Source of the DNA: Calothrix brevissima NIES-22
GTDB lineage: Bacteria; Cyanobacteriota; Cyanobacteriia; Cyanobacteriales; Nostocaceae
Length of the DNA stretch: 64,000 nt
NCBI RefSeq assembly: GCF_002367995.1
Contig: NZ_AP018207.1
Coordinates: forward strand, 7,860,199 to 7,924,198
Direction of reading: 5' to 3'
In this document: piece by piece, positions 21,601 to 30,037 of the stretch
Position numbering within the stretch: position 1 is the stretch's first letter
Layout: each line of letters opens with the position of its first letter
The notes under the pieces: model-generated
Told to the model about the DNA's origin: nothing
Database searches by the model: none
Seen by the model: only the letters and a program-made list of their open reading frames with translations
Program-made: the position numbers and the translations under genes

Positions 21601-22052
21601 TAAAAAGCAAACTTCCAGATTATATGATTCCCGCCGCCTTTGTGCCACTAGCAACCATTCCCTTGACGGTAAACGGTAAACTAGACCAAAAAGCCTTACC
21701 ATTACCCAATGGGAATGCAAGCAGTAAACCTTACATTTCACCCAGAACCGACCAAGAAGCCACTATTTGTGGATTAATGGCGAGTTTACTAAACTTAGAA
21801 CGGGTAGGAGTCAACGATGACTTCTTTGAAATTGGCGGAGATTCCCTGTTAGTCACACAACTAGCCATCCGTCTGCGTCAAACCTATGACAGCGAATTTC
21901 CCCTACCGCAACTATTCACCCATCGTACCCCAGAAGCGATCGCGCTTTTACTAGAAAATTCCTCAAGGGTGCAAACCACCAGCGAAATCCCCAAAGCAAC
22001 TCGTCAACGCCGTTCTGTAAACTTAAGTGATGACGGCATTTTAGTTAATTAA
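15624..22052 (+). CDS. Two-module nonribosomal peptide synthetase C-A(Thr)-T-C-A(Thr)-T
   Basis: 2,142 residues starting at GTG 15624 with a weak AGGA upstream. Order: condensation (HHAITDGW near residue 136), adenylation (YTSGSTGTPKG near 606, FDFSVWE near 651), carrier (IGGDSILALQ near 995), condensation (YPLSSLQAGMLYH near 1071, HHVILDGW near 1203), adenylation (YTSGSTGKPKG near 1676), carrier (IGGDSLLVTQ near 2067). Both A domains give D-F-W-N-I-G-M-V-H, the threonine code, and are very alike, suggesting module duplication. The N-terminal condensation domain without a loading module fits acylation of the first Thr by a fatty acid. There is no thioesterase or epimerase, so the chain must move to another synthetase. 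Confidence 0.95.
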   Translation: MNKILPLSITQREIYIDQMMWLEGSHLNIGATVTVLGAFDIEIFNYAMNQVIRCHPGLRTRIYEWEGKPLQIIAPHNNVAVKLVDFSSYENSEKVAEEYINKEFTQPFSFGEHNPLVDFQLIRTSNQKHIIFAKYHHAITDGWGTSIFFREVIKTYNQIIHDGVDTQTEQDCYLTEYLQEESEYLISRNYPRDRDYWKQRLTGISPQVFPQITAAGLTGDRQAIYISREQYNRVNTLCQEIQSNAFHFILGLIAVCLTNRYQKPDLTVGLSLLNRNKKSFKDAIGLFVSTIPFRVPVNSNETVHQLLDNIRSLLRQDYRHQRFPLGEIKRLAGLQLNSKEHLFEVYLSYERHDYNECFADSETSCVPLYSGQQKVPLIIYVREYAEHSDIKIDFDYNLSYLDAETVSQIVTDFKNLFTNAIERLEKPISSLVGKSPEANNYNIIQPEISLDISSDETLVSAFATTAATYPENPAVKFNKNTLTYAELNSKANRLANYLISQGVQPGTRVGICLERSENIVIAILGILKIGAAYVPIDPQSPATRLQLILQDSGISALISEPGILSALTNKEILGFTLPSLEDELINQPDTAPEVVIKPEFPAYIIYTSGSTGTPKGCIVTHRNAIRLMRSTEPWFGFNDKDIWTLFHSFAFDFSVWELWGALLYGGKVIIVPFWLSRTPESFREFLTTERVTVLNQTPSAFYQLIRADEASVGKLALRYVIFGGEALDFPTLRPWLEKYGDKNPRLINMYGITETTVHVTYRPISRQDLTGNASVIGREIPDLQVYLLDDKLQPVADGLPGEIYVAGAGVTSGYLNRPELTAERFLSNPFGSGRIYRSGDLGRRLANGDLEYLGRIDQQVKIRGFRIELGEIQAALTSHSQVREAVIVTDEWEAENRLVAYYVPGETNPTANELRQHLKTKLPDYMIPAAYVSLDAFPLNVNGKIDNKALPAPDWNLLRVEENYIAARNANEETLCAIVAATLGIEKVGIDDNFFDIGGDSILALQVIAKAKKAGFAISARELYESATVRQLATKKAAVAVSNNNISDNPTVNLLSAADRQSLPKDAADAYPLSSLQAGMLYHTEMHPESAIFHQIFTFDLHLSYSEVAWKKAIADICDAHPVLRTSFHWTGYSTPIQIVHTQVELPLTIVDLRDLAANARQKVAEWIESEKNRAFDITKPPLFRFQIHRLADTELSFSFSFHHVILDGWSVATLLTQLLQRYVQYLASDTVPALTIPEINYKDFIAQEQQAIASGQMREFWQQYLSNLEVTTLPRLNIQKSQTTSLQRQLKRVSINIDAQLSEKIRQLAKKAGVPLKTALLAVHLRVISFITGQKEVVTGNVSNGRLETLDSQNLLGLFVNTIPFRMDLTSGTWLELIQSVFRAESDMLPHRNFPLAEMQRLIDKRPLFEVGFNYVHFHVYEGLLNLPQISVQNIDIFEETDFPFLVEFCLVPGSSALQLNLIYDVEQFTAAQVEQYSQYYQAALTDIATNTHTHYHRRSLLSPTERQNLLQAANSNPANFPSGDTLISAFSQAVAEYTDKIALVWQETTLTFGELETRANRLAHYLQSQGVGTESLVGLCLERSEQLIVAILAILKAGGAYVPIDPSYPSDRIEFLLQDSGVVLLLTEQSVISQIPQSDTKIIILENIVPQLETYSADALAVQILPEHPAYVIYTSGSTGKPKGCIVTHANVMRLLKATESWFAFNSEDVWTLFHSYAFDFSVWELWGALLYGGRVVVVPYWTSRSPKDFLQLLENQQVTVLNQTPSAFRQLIQAASQEQPKLPLRYVIFGGEALELSSLQPWFELYGDAQPKLINMYGITETTVHVTYRPITQTDISANRGSVIGQPIPDLHLYILDENLEPTPVGTPGEIYIGGAGVTRGYLHQPRLSAERFIPDPFAKTLGSRLYRSGDIGRRLPDGELEYLGRADRQVKIRGFRIETGEISAVLNSHPQVKEGFVLLRKFANGDKKLVAYFTSNTESDLTTVLAEYLKSKLPDYMIPAAFVPLATIPLTVNGKLDQKALPLPNGNASSKPYISPRTDQEATICGLMASLLNLERVGVNDDFFEIGGDSLLVTQLAIRLRQTYDSEFPLPQLFTHRTPEAIALLLENSSRVQTTSEIPKATRQRRSVNLSDDGILVN

Positions 22053-22090
22053 AATTACCGCTTGTAAACCTATAAAGGAGACTAAAAATC

Positions 22091-22312
22091 ATGGCTAACA
22101 ACGAACAAAACGACGAAACTATATATCTTGTAGTCGTCAATCATGAAGAACAATATTCAATTTGGCCGCAATGGAAACAAGAATTACCATTAGGATGGAA
22201 AGCAGTAGGCAAAGAAGGTACTAAAACCGAATGTTTAGCCTATATCGAAGAAGTCTGGACTGATATGCGTCCTTTAAGCCTCCGCCAAGCCATGCAAGAA
22301 TCATCCAAATAA
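22091..22312 (+). CDS. MbtH-like protein
   Basis: 73 residues with the family landmarks: [19 protein letters not shown] and [10 protein letters not shown] with the conserved tryptophans. MbtH proteins bind NRPS adenylation domains and are needed for their folding or activity. The gene starts 38 bases after the two-module synthetase, with a good AAAGGAGA Shine-Dalgarno, and is certainly part of its operon. Threonine-activating domains are among those often requiring such a partner. Confidence 0.97.
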   Translation: MANNEQNDETIYLVVVNHEEQYSIWPQWKQELPLGWKAVGKEGTKTECLAYIEEVWTDMRPLSLRQAMQESSK

Positions 22313-22377
22313 ACAACTGCTAACCAGAGAATAGGGAATTAACTAATTCCCTATTCCCAATTACCCATTCCCAAACC

Positions 22378-23115
22378 ATGAGCAAAATTCCCAAAATCAT
22401 CCATCAGATTTTTTTTCTAGGAGAAGCCGCAATCCCCAAAAATTACCGTTGTTATCAGCAAACAGTTTTGCAAAATCATCCCCATTGGGAATATCAATTT
22501 TGGGATGAAGCCAAAGCCAGAAAATTTATGGAATCAAATTATTCCTGGTTTCTTCCTATATTTGATGCTTATCCCCATGATATTCAACGTCGTGATGCTA
22601 TCCGTTATTTTATCCTTTATCACTATGGCGGATTTTATCTTGATATGGATGTTGAATGTCTCAAACCCCTGGATGATTTATTAGCAGATTTTGAATTAGT
22701 TTTATCAAAATTGGTGGGATTTAGTAATGCGATTATGGGTAGTATTCCCAACCATCCCCTATGGTTAAAAGTATTTGCAGAATTAGAAAAACGTCAACAT
22801 AATTTAGATCATAAAACCATGCCCTTGTATGTCGGCTACAGCACCGGGCCGATTATGTTAAATGATTGCGTAGTCGCTGGTAAATTTGCTCAAAATTCCA
22901 CCGTGCTTGTGTGTCCAGGATACATTTTTGAACCAGGCGCACCAATGGAACTTAACGGTAAAATCTTCAAAAGTCAGCCTAACTCACAGACCTATACAAT
23001 ACACCACATGACTACTTCTTGGTTGCCCAAAAAAGACCAAATAATTAGAGTTTTATTCGGTATAATTGTCGAACCATACTGGTTCTTTCGCTCGTTGCTC
23101 AAAGGTGTGCTTTAA
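22378..23115 (+). CDS. GT32-type glycosyltransferase (capsular/OCH1-like)
   Basis: 245 residues with the GT32 signature: IPKIIHQIFFLG at the N-terminus, RRDAIRYFILYHYGGFYLDMDVE with the DXD metal motif, and a C-terminal YTIHHMTTSW segment. Such enzymes transfer hexoses from nucleotide donors. Its place directly after the MbtH gene suggests it glycosylates the peptide or its lipid. It reads in the same direction with a 65-base spacer. Confidence 0.88.
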   Translation: MSKIPKIIHQIFFLGEAAIPKNYRCYQQTVLQNHPHWEYQFWDEAKARKFMESNYSWFLPIFDAYPHDIQRRDAIRYFILYHYGGFYLDMDVECLKPLDDLLADFELVLSKLVGFSNAIMGSIPNHPLWLKVFAELEKRQHNLDHKTMPLYVGYSTGPIMLNDCVVAGKFAQNSTVLVCPGYIFEPGAPMELNGKIFKSQPNSQTYTIHHMTTSWLPKKDQIIRVLFGIIVEPYWFFRSLLKGVL

Positions 23116-23223
23116 TTATTTTATGAGGGTTTTATCAAAAAGAATATTATTTTAATCAAAAGTTAAAATTCTTAAATTTAATACTCACTGAGTATAATAC
23201 ATACCTAATCATAGGTAAAAATC

Positions 23224-24087
23224 ATGACTATCAATGCACAAAATAAATTTGATAAAACATCAATCAATCAAATTGAACGTATTCATAAACCTCAAGTAGA
23301 TGAGTTTAGAAAAAAAATTTTTTCTTCAAGAAAACCAGTGATTATTACTGGCACAGTAACTGATTGGAAATCATATAGTTTATGGTCAATTGAGTATTTA
23401 AACAATGTTGTAGGTAATAAAGAAACTAATGTCAATATTTCCCAAAACAAAATATTTACTTTTGATCCACAAGCTCAATTTACTATAACTAGTAAAAAAA
23501 TGAATTTTACTGATTTCACAGATTGGATTGCCCAAAAAAAAACAACAAACGAATACTATTATCTCCAGCAAAGTTCAATTAAGACCAGCTTTCCCGAACT
23601 ACTTCCAGATATTGAAGTTCCAGATTATATTGAGCAAAAATTATTCATTATTGCAAATCTGTGGATAGGTACTGGTGGTAATATATCACCATTACATTAT
23701 GATATGTCAGAAAACTTTTTATGTCAGTTGCGTGGTCGAAAGCGGGTTTTGCTGTTTGAACCAAACCAAACTTCTCTACTATATCCTTTTCCCGCACATT
23801 CAAAAATACCACACATGAGCCAATTAAATATTGACCAAATTGACATTGATAAATTTCCTAAATTTCAAAAAGCAAAATACATAGACTGTATGCTGGAGCC
23901 TGGTGAAATGCTTTTTATTCCAGCTTTTTGGTGGCACCAAGTTTACTCTCTCGATCAGCTAAATATTGCTATTAACTTCTGGTGGAAAACTAATTTTAAA
24001 GAGTATTTGAAACCAAATGGAAGACGATTGGTATCACAGATACCTCGTCTGATTTGGCAAAATATTAAGAATTTTGCAGGGCTTTAA
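23224..24087 (+). CDS. Cupin-like/JmjC-domain Fe(II)/2OG oxygenase
   Basis: 287 residues matching Cupin_8/JmjC proteins: an RKPVIITGTVTDW start, the metal motif SPLHYDMSENF (HxD) and the distal His in FIPAFWWHQVYS. Intact ligands suggest an active hydroxylase. It follows the GT32 gene after 108 bases and precedes a convergent gene. With the oxygenase at 14,154 it gives the cluster two candidate hydroxylases. Confidence 0.85.
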   Translation: MTINAQNKFDKTSINQIERIHKPQVDEFRKKIFSSRKPVIITGTVTDWKSYSLWSIEYLNNVVGNKETNVNISQNKIFTFDPQAQFTITSKKMNFTDFTDWIAQKKTTNEYYYLQQSSIKTSFPELLPDIEVPDYIEQKLFIIANLWIGTGGNISPLHYDMSENFLCQLRGRKRVLLFEPNQTSLLYPFPAHSKIPHMSQLNIDQIDIDKFPKFQKAKYIDCMLEPGEMLFIPAFWWHQVYSLDQLNIAINFWWKTNFKEYLKPNGRRLVSQIPRLIWQNIKNFAGL

Positions 24088-24181
24088 TACCTTGAACCTG
24101 GAAGTAGGTAAAAGTAGTAGCAAAAAAATTCGTCTTAAAAATTCGTCTTGTTCATCAAATAATTATCTCAGAGAGAGATTA

Positions 24182-25393
24182 TCATGGTTGTAAAGATTTA
24201 TTTACATACACATACCGCCAAATCTCATCCACTGCGCGTTTAACTCCACCCGCAGCACGACAAGCATCACTCAAACGACCACTATTAACGCGAAAAGAAT
24301 TATCATGAAAAATTTGCTGTGCTGTTTGTTGTAAATTTTCCACAGTTATATCTTCTAACATCATCATAATTCCTGCACCCTGCTCTTCAATCCGCCGGGA
24401 AATAATTTCTTGCTCATAAGTTTGTGGAACTGCAATCATTGGTACCGCATACCAAACAGCTTCCCTAGTTCCACCGCCGCCTCCATGCATAATAAATAAA
24501 CTAGCACGCTCTAAAATTTGTAATTGGGGAACAGTACCTGTAGGTCGAATAATAAAGTTGTCGGGAATATCTCCTAAAAGGCTGATATCCATAGTCGGAC
24601 TTAATACCATGATTACCTGAGCATCGGTGTTACCAAAAGCCTGAATACAACTGCGGTAAAATGGTAAACCAGGGTCATGAATATTGCCAAAGGAAATCAA
24701 GATTAGCTTGTCTTTTTGCAATTTCTCTAAGTCGAAATCATATTCCCTAGCGCGTACCGGATTACAAGGGCCGACAAAATGAAACCGTTCGTCAAATTTA
24801 TGGCTATAAGGTTGTAATTCTGGCGGTAAATAACAAATGTTGAGCGGTTCAATATTCGTAAATGTATCCACAAATTTTATTGGCGCGACACCATAAGTTT
24901 CTCGAATTTTTCTTTGATATTGACGATAGTGTTTCATCCCCGCAACCGCCTGTTTTAAAAACACTGGGAGTTTCTTTCTTAACCATTGACATTCATAGAA
25001 AGTTTGGGGAGTAAAAGCAGCTGTCGCAATAGAATTAACAGCAGGAATATGCAGTAATTGTGCCACCAATCTTCCCCAAAGACAGAGGGAGTCATGAATA
25101 ATATAATCTGGCTTTTCTGCACGCACTGATTCTAAAAGTGCTGGGAGCATTTGGTCAGCGCACCAAGTCAGGGAAGGTACTAAAGACATTTCATTTTCAG
25201 ATGGTGGCGCGGTTGCCGGATTTATTGGTGGATAGCAACGAAAAGAGGCTCCCAAATTCTCTATTTCTTGCTGAAAAGGCGGAGCTTCATAATAAATTAC
25301 TTCTTCGCCTCGATTAATCAATTCAGTCATCAATCCCAAGGTAGGAATTACATGTCCTGCTGCTGAAACGTTCATAAAAATTACGCGACCCAT
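24182..25393 (-). CDS. GT1-family (UGT/MGT-like) glycosyltransferase
   Basis: 403 residues with a GT-B fold: an N-terminal VSAAGHVIPTLGL acceptor-domain start and the donor-binding MHGGGGGTREAVWYAVPMI. Members of this macrolide-glycosyltransferase family decorate natural products. It is transcribed towards the JmjC gene and probably together with the ABC transporter upstream of it (26-base gap). It would be a second cytoplasmic sugar transferase for the peptide product. Confidence 0.9.
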   Translation of the reverse strand: MGRVIFMNVSAAGHVIPTLGLMTELINRGEEVIYYEAPPFQQEIENLGASFRCYPPINPATAPPSENEMSLVPSLTWCADQMLPALLESVRAEKPDYIIHDSLCLWGRLVAQLLHIPAVNSIATAAFTPQTFYECQWLRKKLPVFLKQAVAGMKHYRQYQRKIRETYGVAPIKFVDTFTNIEPLNICYLPPELQPYSHKFDERFHFVGPCNPVRAREYDFDLEKLQKDKLILISFGNIHDPGLPFYRSCIQAFGNTDAQVIMVLSPTMDISLLGDIPDNFIIRPTGTVPQLQILERASLFIMHGGGGGTREAVWYAVPMIAVPQTYEQEIISRRIEEQGAGIMMMLEDITVENLQQTAQQIFHDNSFRVNSGRLSDACRAAGGVKRAVDEIWRYVYVNKSLQP

Positions 25394-25419
25394 AAAATAT
25401 ACCCCGCTATTTCGAGTAA

Positions 25420-27072
25420 TTAAAGATTAAGAATTACTTGATGATATTTCTGAAGACTAGGACGATGACCAACACTAATAAAAGTTGTCCCTGTATCTAC
25501 TAAAAGACTATAAAGATGTTCTTCGTTGTTGACATCTAAAGCACTCGTAGCTTCGTCTAAAATAGCATATTTAGGTTTAGTAACTAATAACCGCGCAAAG
25601 GCTAGCCTTTGTTGTTCTCCCAAAGATAAAATATCACTCCAATCTTGCTCTACATCCAAACCACCAAATCTGGTTCCTAAATCTGATAAATTGACTAGAT
25701 AAAGAACTTTCTCCAATTCTTGATCGCTGATATCAACCTGGTCGTTAGGATAAATTAACTGCTCCCGTAGAGTCCCTAAAATCATGTAAGGACGCTGGGG
25801 TAAAAATAGCATTTCTTCTAATTTAGGACGGACAATTACACCAGTTCCGGAATTCCATAAACCAGCTAAAGCACGCAATAAAGAACTTTTTCCACAACCG
25901 CTATCTCCCATAATTAATAATCCCTGTCCTGATTCTAGGGATAAAGAGAGATTTTTCACCAGATTTTTTTGATAATTAGGTGTCTGGACTGTCAAGTTTT
26001 CAAAAGCTAAACGACTGTCGTTGACTATATCAATATTTCTGGTACTATCTATTTGTTTTCTGGGCTGATTGAAATATTCCGAAAATACATAGAGGCGGTT
26101 AATGGAAGCAGCAAATTTGGTAAATTTTTCAAACTGATACATAATCAAATTGACAGAAAAAGCTACTTGACCAAAAGCACCACTTGCTTCTGTAACTTTT
26201 CCTACTTCAATTTCTCCAGAGAGAATTTGGTTACCTAAAATTAAGGCGGGGATAATTAAAGTCAGATAACCAAATTGATTTTTAAAGATATTTAAGTATA
26301 CTTCTGACCATAACATCAACTTCTGAAAATTCCTATATACCTGTGCAAAAATAAATTTAACTTTATGAGATTCTTGGGAGATGCCATTATAAAAGGCTAT
26401 AGATTCGGCATTTTCTCTAATGCGGATTAAACCGAAACGAAAGTTAGCTTCTTTTTTTAGCTGTTCAATATTTAATTGGGTTAATTTTCTGCCATAAAGA
26501 ACAATAGTAATTGTGTAGGCTAATAGAGAATAAATTACCAGCGCTATAACTAGATTGGCTGAAATAGACCAAAGAATTATACTAAAAGCCAAAACCACCA
26601 ATATAGATTCAATAATATTCACTAAAAACTGCATAGATTGTTGGCAGAAATTAGCGACATCTTCAGCAATCCGTTGGTCTGGGTTATCTATATCTTTGTG
26701 GAAGTTACTGAGGTTGTAAAAATTGCGATCGCGGAAATATTGATTGAGTAAATAATGGGTGAGCCATTTTCGCCAATAAAGTCCTATTCTCTCCCGCAAA
26801 TAGCTATAACCAGAGTTCAGGAAGCCAAAGAAGATAATCCCCCCAAAGGCCATTAGTATTCCTTGCCAGAATCTAGTACGATCTTGAGCAGCTAGGGCAG
26901 AAATTAAATCTCCTTGGATAGTATTTAATAACACCTTAACCTGGGTATTAGCGAATAAGAGTACTCCCAGTATTGTGAACAAAGCTAATACATTAAATTT
27001 TTCGCTACTTAACCAATAAAGTTTAGCGATCGCCCAAAACTGTTGGACTGCTGTGCAGTTGAATCGATTCAT
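25420..27072 (-). CDS. ABC transporter, fused permease-ATPase (SbmA/ABCD-like)
   Basis: 550 residues: about six membrane helices in the first 320 residues (ABC_membrane_2 type, SYLRERIGLYWRKWLT), then a nucleotide-binding domain with Walker A GDSGCGKSS, signature SLGEQQRLAFARLL and Walker B YAILDEATSALD. This half-transporter family is frequent beside cyanobacterial peptide synthetases and fits export of the product. It probably shares a transcript with the GT1 gene downstream. Confidence 0.9.
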   Translation of the reverse strand: MNRFNCTAVQQFWAIAKLYWLSSEKFNVLALFTILGVLLFANTQVKVLLNTIQGDLISALAAQDRTRFWQGILMAFGGIIFFGFLNSGYSYLRERIGLYWRKWLTHYLLNQYFRDRNFYNLSNFHKDIDNPDQRIAEDVANFCQQSMQFLVNIIESILVVLAFSIILWSISANLVIALVIYSLLAYTITIVLYGRKLTQLNIEQLKKEANFRFGLIRIRENAESIAFYNGISQESHKVKFIFAQVYRNFQKLMLWSEVYLNIFKNQFGYLTLIIPALILGNQILSGEIEVGKVTEASGAFGQVAFSVNLIMYQFEKFTKFAASINRLYVFSEYFNQPRKQIDSTRNIDIVNDSRLAFENLTVQTPNYQKNLVKNLSLSLESGQGLLIMGDSGCGKSSLLRALAGLWNSGTGVIVRPKLEEMLFLPQRPYMILGTLREQLIYPNDQVDISDQELEKVLYLVNLSDLGTRFGGLDVEQDWSDILSLGEQQRLAFARLLVTKPKYAILDEATSALDVNNEEHLYSLLVDTGTTFISVGHRPSLQKYHQVILNL

Positions 27073-27401
27073 GTGTATATTATCTAGATTTGTCTAATTT
27101 GCAGGATTTATATAACTTTTTTCTATATATCCTGCTGTGGAGATTGCCTAACGAAAAAGTCAAAGCCTCAAACTCTAGCCCCATGAATACTGCTACGTAA
27201 CCTATAATCGAAGTGATAATTGTATTTAAGAATACTTTCTTATCCCTAATAAGCGATCGCCAGCTTCATTCTTAGATACTGACCAAGGTATGATTATTTG
27301 AGTTATCTGCATTGCTATAAATTAAGTAGTAATACCAGGATTGACTAAGCAAGTATCAATATAATACAAGTTGACGTTAAAATTCTAAATTTAGAGAAAA
27401 A
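27073..27401. other. Divergent promoter region, ABC transporter and MFS genes
   Basis: 329 AT-rich bases between two divergent transporter genes. One HIP1 palindrome is visible near 27,255. There is no supportable gene or RNA, and no specific operator recognised. Confidence 0.5.
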
Positions 27402-28718
27402 ATGCGTATTTTTTCATTTATTTGGTTAGGACAACTATTTGCAATGATTGGGTTATGGATGACCGGGTTTGCTTTAGATATCTCAGTCTTTAAGCAAACT
27501 GGCTCTGCTACCCAATTCGCTTTCCTGACAATTAGTTTGACAATTCCCACAATCTTGATTTCCCCCATAGCCGGAACATTGGTAGATCTTTGGGATCGTC
27601 GCTGGACAATGATTATTAGTCATATTTGTACAGGACTGTGTACCCTAACTTTGATAGTCCTAGTCAGCATGGGGAAGCTAGAAATTTGGCAAATCTACCT
27701 CAACAATATTTTGATATCTATTATTAGTACTTTCCATGCACCTGCCTATAAGGCTTCTATAACCTCTTTAGTAGCACCAGAAGATTTACCACGAGTCAGT
27801 GGTATGTTGCAACTAGGCATTGGTATTCAGCAAATCATCTCACCGTTAATTGCTGGAACTATGTTAGAAATTGTGGGAATCAAAGGGATTCTCGCGATCA
27901 ACTTGTCAACATTACTGGTTGCTATTATTACCCTGCTGTTGGTGCGATTTGGTGAAATTAGTCAGGCTGTTGATGTCGATCAAGATGCTCCTGCTGTCTC
28001 ATTTTGGCAAAAAATGGTCTATGGTTGGACTTATTTGCTAGAGCGTCCCGGACTATCAAGCTTTTTGATTCTCTTTACTATCTACCAATTCTTAGTTGGC
28101 TTCGTGAGTGTATTGGTTTATCCTCTGATACTTTGTGTGTCTACACCAGCCGACTTAGGAAAAATCACCTTTATGAGCGGTATTGGTATGATTGTGGGGG
28201 GTATTGCAATCAGCAGTTGGAAGCATAATTGGCAGAATTTAATTAACCCGATTTTGATTGCCATGTCCTTGAGTGGGGTGTGGATTGCGCTAGCTGGGTT
28301 GCGTCCCTCCATCACCCAAATGGCGATCGCTACTTTATTGTTCTTCTTAACTTCACCTTTTATTAGTGCGAGTATACAAGTTATCCTCCAGACAAAAGTG
28401 GACGAACATGTCCAAGGAAGAGTCTTTGCATTGATAGGTGCTATATCCGGATCTGCTGTTCCCCTAGCGGCGATTTTTGCAGGCCCTCTGGCTGACTATG
28501 TATTCGAGCCATTGATGGCTTTTAATGGCCCTTGGTCTACGCAATTAGTCGGACAGTTAATTGGTTCTGGGCCTGGTCGCGGTATTGGGCTACTATTTGT
28601 CATAGTTGGGTTTTTTGTCTTTTTAGCAGCAATAATTGCATACCAATACCCAGCCATCCGCCAACTAGGCGATAATATGCCAGATTATGGACAATTACCC
28701 GAACCGGAAAACCAATAG
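27402..28718 (+). CDS. MFS transporter (MFS_3 family)
   Basis: 438 residues, about 12 membrane helices, loop motif GTLVDLWDRRW. It resembles the MFS protein at 5,657 in length, loop motifs and the C-terminal GSGPGRGIGLLFVIVG stretch. It is divergent from the ABC exporter and is the last gene that looks linked to the peptide cluster. The substrate is unknown. Confidence 0.85.
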   Translation: MRIFSFIWLGQLFAMIGLWMTGFALDISVFKQTGSATQFAFLTISLTIPTILISPIAGTLVDLWDRRWTMIISHICTGLCTLTLIVLVSMGKLEIWQIYLNNILISIISTFHAPAYKASITSLVAPEDLPRVSGMLQLGIGIQQIISPLIAGTMLEIVGIKGILAINLSTLLVAIITLLLVRFGEISQAVDVDQDAPAVSFWQKMVYGWTYLLERPGLSSFLILFTIYQFLVGFVSVLVYPLILCVSTPADLGKITFMSGIGMIVGGIAISSWKHNWQNLINPILIAMSLSGVWIALAGLRPSITQMAIATLLFFLTSPFISASIQVILQTKVDEHVQGRVFALIGAISGSAVPLAAIFAGPLADYVFEPLMAFNGPWSTQLVGQLIGSGPGRGIGLLFVIVGFFVFLAAIIAYQYPAIRQLGDNMPDYGQLPEPENQ

Positions 28719-29120
28719 TAACGCTACTGAGTAAGTTAAAAGTCAAAAGTCAAAAGTCAAAAGAATTACAGCAGATTGCAAGTTAGTGAGATCCAGATAA
28801 TTGTTGATTGTAGGGGCATAGCAATGCCCATACGTGTCAACTTAAGCTAAAAGCTATATACGGCGCGTGTTGTACAAAAACTTTCGCCCTCATCCCCTAA
28901 CCCCTTCTCCCCCAGTCCAAGGGGAATTAAATCTCTTGCTCCCCTCTCCCAGTGGGAGAGGGGCTGGGGGTGAGGGCAAAAAGCTTGCTACAAAGCGGGT
29001 TTCGCGTTAAGTTGACACCAATGAGCACTGCCATGCCCTTATAGTTATCTGTCCTCACTATGACCTTACAATGATCTGTACCTCAGCAACTTGCAATCTG
29101 CTGTCTTTATTGTAGATAAT
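28719..29120. repeat. Intergenic repeats: AGTCAAA STRR and a G/C-rich palindrome
   Basis: The gap holds three tandem AGTCAAA units from 28741 and a 92-base imperfect palindrome (28886-28977) starting GCCCTCATCCCC and ending TGGGGGTGAGGGC, a dispersed repeat type common in filamentous cyanobacteria. Another short GTAGGGGCAT-type palindrome lies near 28,812. No gene is visible. Confidence 0.8.
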
Positions 29121-29924
29121 ATGAAAAAGACTAAATTAACAAATAATGCTGGTAAATTAACTGCATTTTTAGTTCTAATTACAATTATACTTACACCTTT
29201 TGTCATAGTCAATCCAGGAGAACGGGGCGTATTAATGGAATTTGGCCGAGTTCAACAGACAATTTTACCAGAGGGTATACATGCAATCATTCCTCTGGTG
29301 AATACAGTTCAAAAAATTAACGTGAGAATTCAAAAACAAGAAATATCTGCGGAAGCTTCTTCTAAAGATTTACAAGATATTTTTACTGATGTAGCTTTGA
29401 ACTGGCACATTATTCCTGATGAGGCGAATCTAATTTTTCAGGAAATTGGTGATGAAAAGGATGTAGTGGAGAAAATTATTAATCCCGCAGTCGAAGAAGT
29501 TTTAAAAGCAGTTGTCGCCAAGTATACAGCAGAAGAAGTAGTGACCAAAAGAGGCGAAGTCAAATCGAGTGTTGACAATGCATTAACTGCAAGATTGCAT
29601 GGCTACCATATTGCAGTTGATGACATTTCACTAGTGCATGTAAATTTTTCCGATCGCTTTAGTGAAGCTGTTGAGGCGAAACAAATTGCTGAACAAGATG
29701 CAAAAAGAGCAGACTTTCTCGCTTTAAAAGCAGTTAAAGAAGCAGAAGCCAAGGTGAATTTAGCTAGGGGAGAAGCAGAAATTAATAGATTATTACATGA
29801 TAGTTTAACGCCGGAAATTATTGAAAGACAAGCAATTCAAAAGTGGGATGGTAAATTACCTTTAATTATGACTAAGGATACACCAAAATTGTTAAATCCC
29901 AGCGAAATTCTTAAGCTAAAATGA
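29121..29924 (+). CDS. Prohibitin/SPFH-domain membrane protein
   Basis: About 267 residues: an N-terminal membrane helix (FLVLITIILTPFVIV), then the SPFH domain beginning VNPGERGVLMEFGRV, and a charged helical tail (EAKQIAEQDAKRADFLA). SPFH proteins form ring or scaffold assemblies on membranes, often regulating proteases. The ATG at 29121 is preferred over 29091 because it begins right before the helix. No functional partner is adjacent. Confidence 0.88.
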   Translation: MKKTKLTNNAGKLTAFLVLITIILTPFVIVNPGERGVLMEFGRVQQTILPEGIHAIIPLVNTVQKINVRIQKQEISAEASSKDLQDIFTDVALNWHIIPDEANLIFQEIGDEKDVVEKIINPAVEEVLKAVVAKYTAEEVVTKRGEVKSSVDNALTARLHGYHIAVDDISLVHVNFSDRFSEAVEAKQIAEQDAKRADFLALKAVKEAEAKVNLARGEAEINRLLHDSLTPEIIERQAIQKWDGKLPLIMTKDTPKLLNPSEILKLK

Positions 29925-30037
29925 AGATAATAATTTGAAAATTAACTAGCTTTATATGTAGGGGAGCCAGTGCGTTGCGGAGGTTACCTCCGTTATAGCA
30001 ACTGGCGTTGTGTTGTCGCGTAGCTCAACGCACCGAA

